Assembly (NCBI RefSeq): GCF_030269925.1
Contig: NC_085116.1
Coordinates: 2,728,001 to 2,792,000 of the forward strand
DNA from: Bombyx mori
Lineage: Eukaryota; Arthropoda; Insecta; Lepidoptera; Bombycidae
Reading direction: 5' to 3'
DNA: 64,000 bases
A program made the position numbers and the translations under genes. A model generated the notes under the pieces. It did no database searches. It was not told the DNA's origin and saw nothing but the letters and a program-made list of their open reading frames with translations. Numbering within the stretch: the first letter of the stretch is position 1; every line of letters begins with the position of its first letter. Shown in pieces: positions 61,050-64,000 of this stretch.

Positions 61050-61350
61050 GAAGCGAAACGAGGTACAGATCATCTCATCTAACAGCGAATTGTGATAATG
61101 AAGTTATACCCTTAATTGCCCTAATAAGTGAATTTTAATTAGTATTTCAGTGTGCGTTTTTATTTACTATAACTCGTGAAACTATTTTACGGTACGAATG
61201 AAACCCGAGTGACTATTTCTCATAAAGGACTAACTAGCTTAAGATTCCTCTATATATTTCGCATTTATAATATAACTAAGATAACGATAGGCGTGCTGGC
61301 TCAAAACAATGCTAATTAGTATCACAATAAAACAGTTAAACTGTTGTTTT
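61050..61350 (+). ncRNA. Candidate heat-inducible noncoding transcript
   Basis: The start is inferred from the TATA box, and the end from AATAAA at 61326-61331 followed by a GT-rich stretch. Between them only micro-ORFs begin with ATG (MKLYP at 61098 and MKPE at 61198). No heat-shock protein is encoded anywhere to the right in this window. Alternatives: a 5' UTR spliced to a coding exon beyond 64 kb (possible weak donors exist, e.g. near 61128), or a decayed hsp gene promoter. The boundaries are predictions. Confidence 0.35.
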
Positions 61351-61835
61351 TCCTCTGTAACATAATATTATGCATTTAAATCAGTGAATAATATGTTAAT
61401 TCGACCGCGACATTCACGAGAAGGGACTAATTAAGTGTATTGATAGCGATGACACCGTATAAGGAGGGAGAAGTCATTATGAATTGCGATATGAATTGCT
61501 AACGTCAAATTAATATTAATTTATAGTTATTTATAAAGAATAAGTATAGGTTCGTACTGAACATTGTTACTGCTTTGTATATGTTGCAGTGTTAATACAG
61601 TAAAATAATGCGTTTCTCACTATGTTATGAAAATTACAAGTGTTAAAGTATGTTCATATTATTACGTCAATGCAGATTTTGTCGTATTTATCTATAGAGA
61701 TACTTATTGTCGTGTGAGTCCACGAGTAACCGGGCAAGAAAATTGTTGTGAACACTTTAAAACGTTTCCATACATCCCAACGTCTGTACCACAATCCCGG
61801 GAAACAAAACGAAGCTGTATCTTCAATTAAATTAT
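61351..61835. other. No gene recognised
   Basis: AT-rich unique sequence; short frames only. Confidence 0.5.
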
Positions 61836-61837
61836 AT

Positions 61838-62083
61838 GTTTTTTTTTCTTTTCTTAGATGGGTGGACTAGCTCACAGGCCACCTGGTCTTAAGTGGTTAC
61901 TGGAGCCCATAGACATCTACAACGTAAATGCGCCACCCACCTTGAGATATAAGTTCTAAGGTCTAAAGTATAGTTACAACGGCTGCCCCACCCGTCAAAC
62001 CGAAACGCATTACTGCTTCACGGCAGAAATAGGCGGGGGGTGGTGGTACCCACCCGTAGGATTCACAAGAGGTCCTACCACTA
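61838..62083 (-). repeat. Bm1 SINE
   Basis: TTTTCTTAGATGGGTGGACT and on to CCACCTTGAGATATAAGTTC, ACTGCTTCACGGCAGAAATA and AGGTCCTACCACTAG. Confidence 0.94.
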
Positions 62084-62089
62084 GTAAAA

Positions 62090-62745
62090 TTGAAAGAGAT
62101 TCGCGGTAGAAATATGAAAGGACTGACGATACAATACATCGTTTACACGTAGAGCAAAAATTAAGGAAAAGGAAAGCTTTGGAATCCCTCTATTGCACGA
62201 GGGGCCCGAGTATTAAGAAAAAAAAAAACAATCGACATAATATTTGAATGAATGAGGCCCATTCACGACCCAGCGTCGCGGTCTGGCTATTTTAAAGACT
62301 TCCCATTCACCGTGCGGCCATTCATTCTGCCCACTCGAAATGAATGTAAGTTTGACCGTGGATACAAAGCTTAGATAATTTAATTATATTTAATCTGACC
62401 ATGGTTTAAATGCAAAATATTAAAATGGGAAATATTATGTTTAATTCGAGTAATTTATGGCCGCACGTGTAAGTTCTGCCTGTTTACAACTACTTGAAAG
62501 CTGATAATAAGTTTCCAGTCATATTAGTTACGTGACGAAGGTTCACGATTGGGAGCTCTATAAGATTGTCAATCGCAAGGCGGCTTTAACTGCTGAACAG
62601 ACTGCCCGTTCAAACTCATTAATAGAATTAAAATAAATATAACAACATGAAGATAATCCAACTATGAATTCAGTTGTAAATTTTCTAAGGATAAAATAAC
62701 GAAAACATAAACTAAACGTAAAATACGAACGCACTACGTTAATAT
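62090..62745. other. No gene recognised
   Basis: AT-rich unique sequence. Confidence 0.5.
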
Positions 62746-62748
62746 ATA

Positions 62749-63020
62749 TGTTCACGATTGACTTCCACGGTGAAGAAATAACGTCGTGTAATAAAAAAAT
62801 CAAACCAGCAAAATTATAATTTGCGTAATTACCGGTGGTAGGATATCTTGTGAGTCCGCGCGGGTAGGTACCAATTGCGTTTCGATTTGAAGGGTAGGGC
62901 AGCCGTTGTAACTATACTTGAGACCATAGAACTTATATCTCAAGGTGGGTGGCACATTTACGTTTTAGATGTCTATGGACTCCAGTAACCACTTAACACC
63001 AGCCGTCGTCCACCAATTAT
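62749..63020 (+). repeat. Bm1 SINE lacking the tRNA-like head
   Basis: It starts at TTCACGATTGACTTCCACGG and runs through TTACCGGTGGTAGGATATCT to CAGTAACCACTTAACACCAG, with an internal deletion near 62870. Confidence 0.88.
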
Positions 63021-63447
63021 TTTTTATAGAATCTCTAAAGTGCGTGAAGCACACAATGATTTCAAAACGAAGTAGCCGATTTTCACAAAACCAGACCGTC
63101 TAGGAGTACGTGAGAATATACGGAACACGGAGAACACGGAAACTAACACAAGATCGTTGCAGACGCACAACAAAAGCGGGGTGCGCACATCGCAATTATC
63201 CCCGCACAGTAATTTATATTGCACATGAATTACAACCTGTAATTAGGCATTGTTACGGCGTCATTACGCACTCGAGGTCAAGAAGACGTCGTTTTTTGTT
63301 GTTGTTTACAAAACACTAGCGTTATTATTTGTTGGCAACGTTGGATCAATTGTTTTCGGACCGGAATGAGCATGGCGGGACACACTGCTGTTTGTTAGGC
63401 AATCAATCGAGTTGGCATTTTGTTGGCGCATAGAAAGGTAGAACTTT

Positions 63448-63664
63448 TTTTATTTTTTATTGCGTAGATGAGTGGACGTACTTTCAGCCCACACATCTAT
63501 AACGTAAATGCCGCTACCCACCTTGAGATATGAGTTCTAATGTCTCAGTATAGTTACAACGTTTGTCCCACCCTTCAAACCGAAACGCATTACTGCTTCA
63601 CGGCAGAAATAGGCCGGGTGGTGGTACCTACCCGTGCGGACTCACAAGAGGTCCTACCACCAGT
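63448..63664 (-). repeat. Bm1 SINE with internal deletion
   Basis: TTTTTATTGCGTAGATGAGT and on to CACATCTATAACGTAAATGC, CTTCACGGCAGAAATAGGCC and CAAGAGGTCCTACCACCAG. Confidence 0.92.
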
Positions 63665-64000
63665 AAAAATCGGTTTATATCGTATACCAAGCATCGTAGA
63701 AGCCAAGATCGCTTGTCACGATCTTGTCATCTCCGTTTCATTATACCGGCCCGTCATCGGAACTTCTTACTTCTTGGAACTGTTGCGATAATCCACAGTA
63801 TCTTTCCAGAAATTCCTTCTAAGGTGTTCCCTGAGCGCTATAGCATCCAAACGACCATCCGAAACGAGTCTTCAGAGATAGGGAGTTGCTGTTCCCCTGA
63901 CATTGTTGATGACAATGAGTCGCGTTGACTACCTGCCCTCAGATGTGCCATTTACTTCGGTCTTTGAAATAAAATAAAAAAAACCCTTAAAAACATTTCT
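63665..64000. other. No gene recognised at the right edge
   Basis: Mixed composition; an open frame (63563-63928) is mostly Bm1 read-through. Nothing identifiable. Confidence 0.4.

Noticed and set aside
1..64000. CRISPR arrays, bacterial operons, ribosome binding sites or rho-independent terminators
   Set aside because: The window is insect nuclear DNA; repeats are dispersed SINEs and MITEs, not regularly spaced, and genes have introns.

Overview
The window is eukaryotic nuclear DNA from a silkworm-type lepidopteran (Bombyx mori or a close relative). Genes are split by introns with GT-AG boundaries (one is GC-AG), intergenic DNA is AT-rich, and more than twenty copies or fragments of the Bombyx SINE Bm1 are scattered on both strands, together with other lepidopteran retroelement tails and MITEs.

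Two protein genes are clear, and they converge. (1) Hira, + strand, 854-20670: sixteen exons joined in phase encode the last 714 residues of the histone H3.3 chaperone HIRA. They cover the second half of the WD40 propeller, the ASF1-binding B-domain (RRITP) and the C-terminal Hira domain. The first exons lie left of the window. (2) Drak (STK17-type death-associated-protein-kinase-related kinase), - strand, 33705-26749: six exons encode 404 residues from the glycine loop to the stop codon. Its 5' exon(s) were not found and should lie to the right. About 6 kb separate the two stop codons; this holds a TIR element, a truncated R1-clade LINE with perfect target duplications and the probable 1.9 kb Drak 3' UTR.

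33.7-64 kb holds no recognisable protein gene. It is either the 5' intron/upstream region of Drak or intergenic DNA, filled with Bm1 copies, LINE tails, MITEs and a P-element/THAP9-type transposase fossil. Two promoter-like islands stand out. At 60.84-61.35 kb, clustered heat-shock elements precede a TATA box and an AATAAA about 300 nt downstream with only micro-ORFs between: a candidate heat-inducible noncoding RNA, or an orphan hsp-type promoter. At 44.45-44.97 kb, three perfect TTGCGCAA palindromes precede a TATA box and a splice donor.

Other points: a GC-AG intron and tandem acceptors in Hira, hAT-type MITEs placed 22 and 55 bp before two Hira exons, a probable solo LTR in a Hira intron, a nested MITE whose empty site survives elsewhere in the window, GCATG motifs after a frame-changing Drak exon, and perfect CRE palindromes beside the Drak stop codon. 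Everything was read by eye; family names for repeats rest on recognition, not on a database search.
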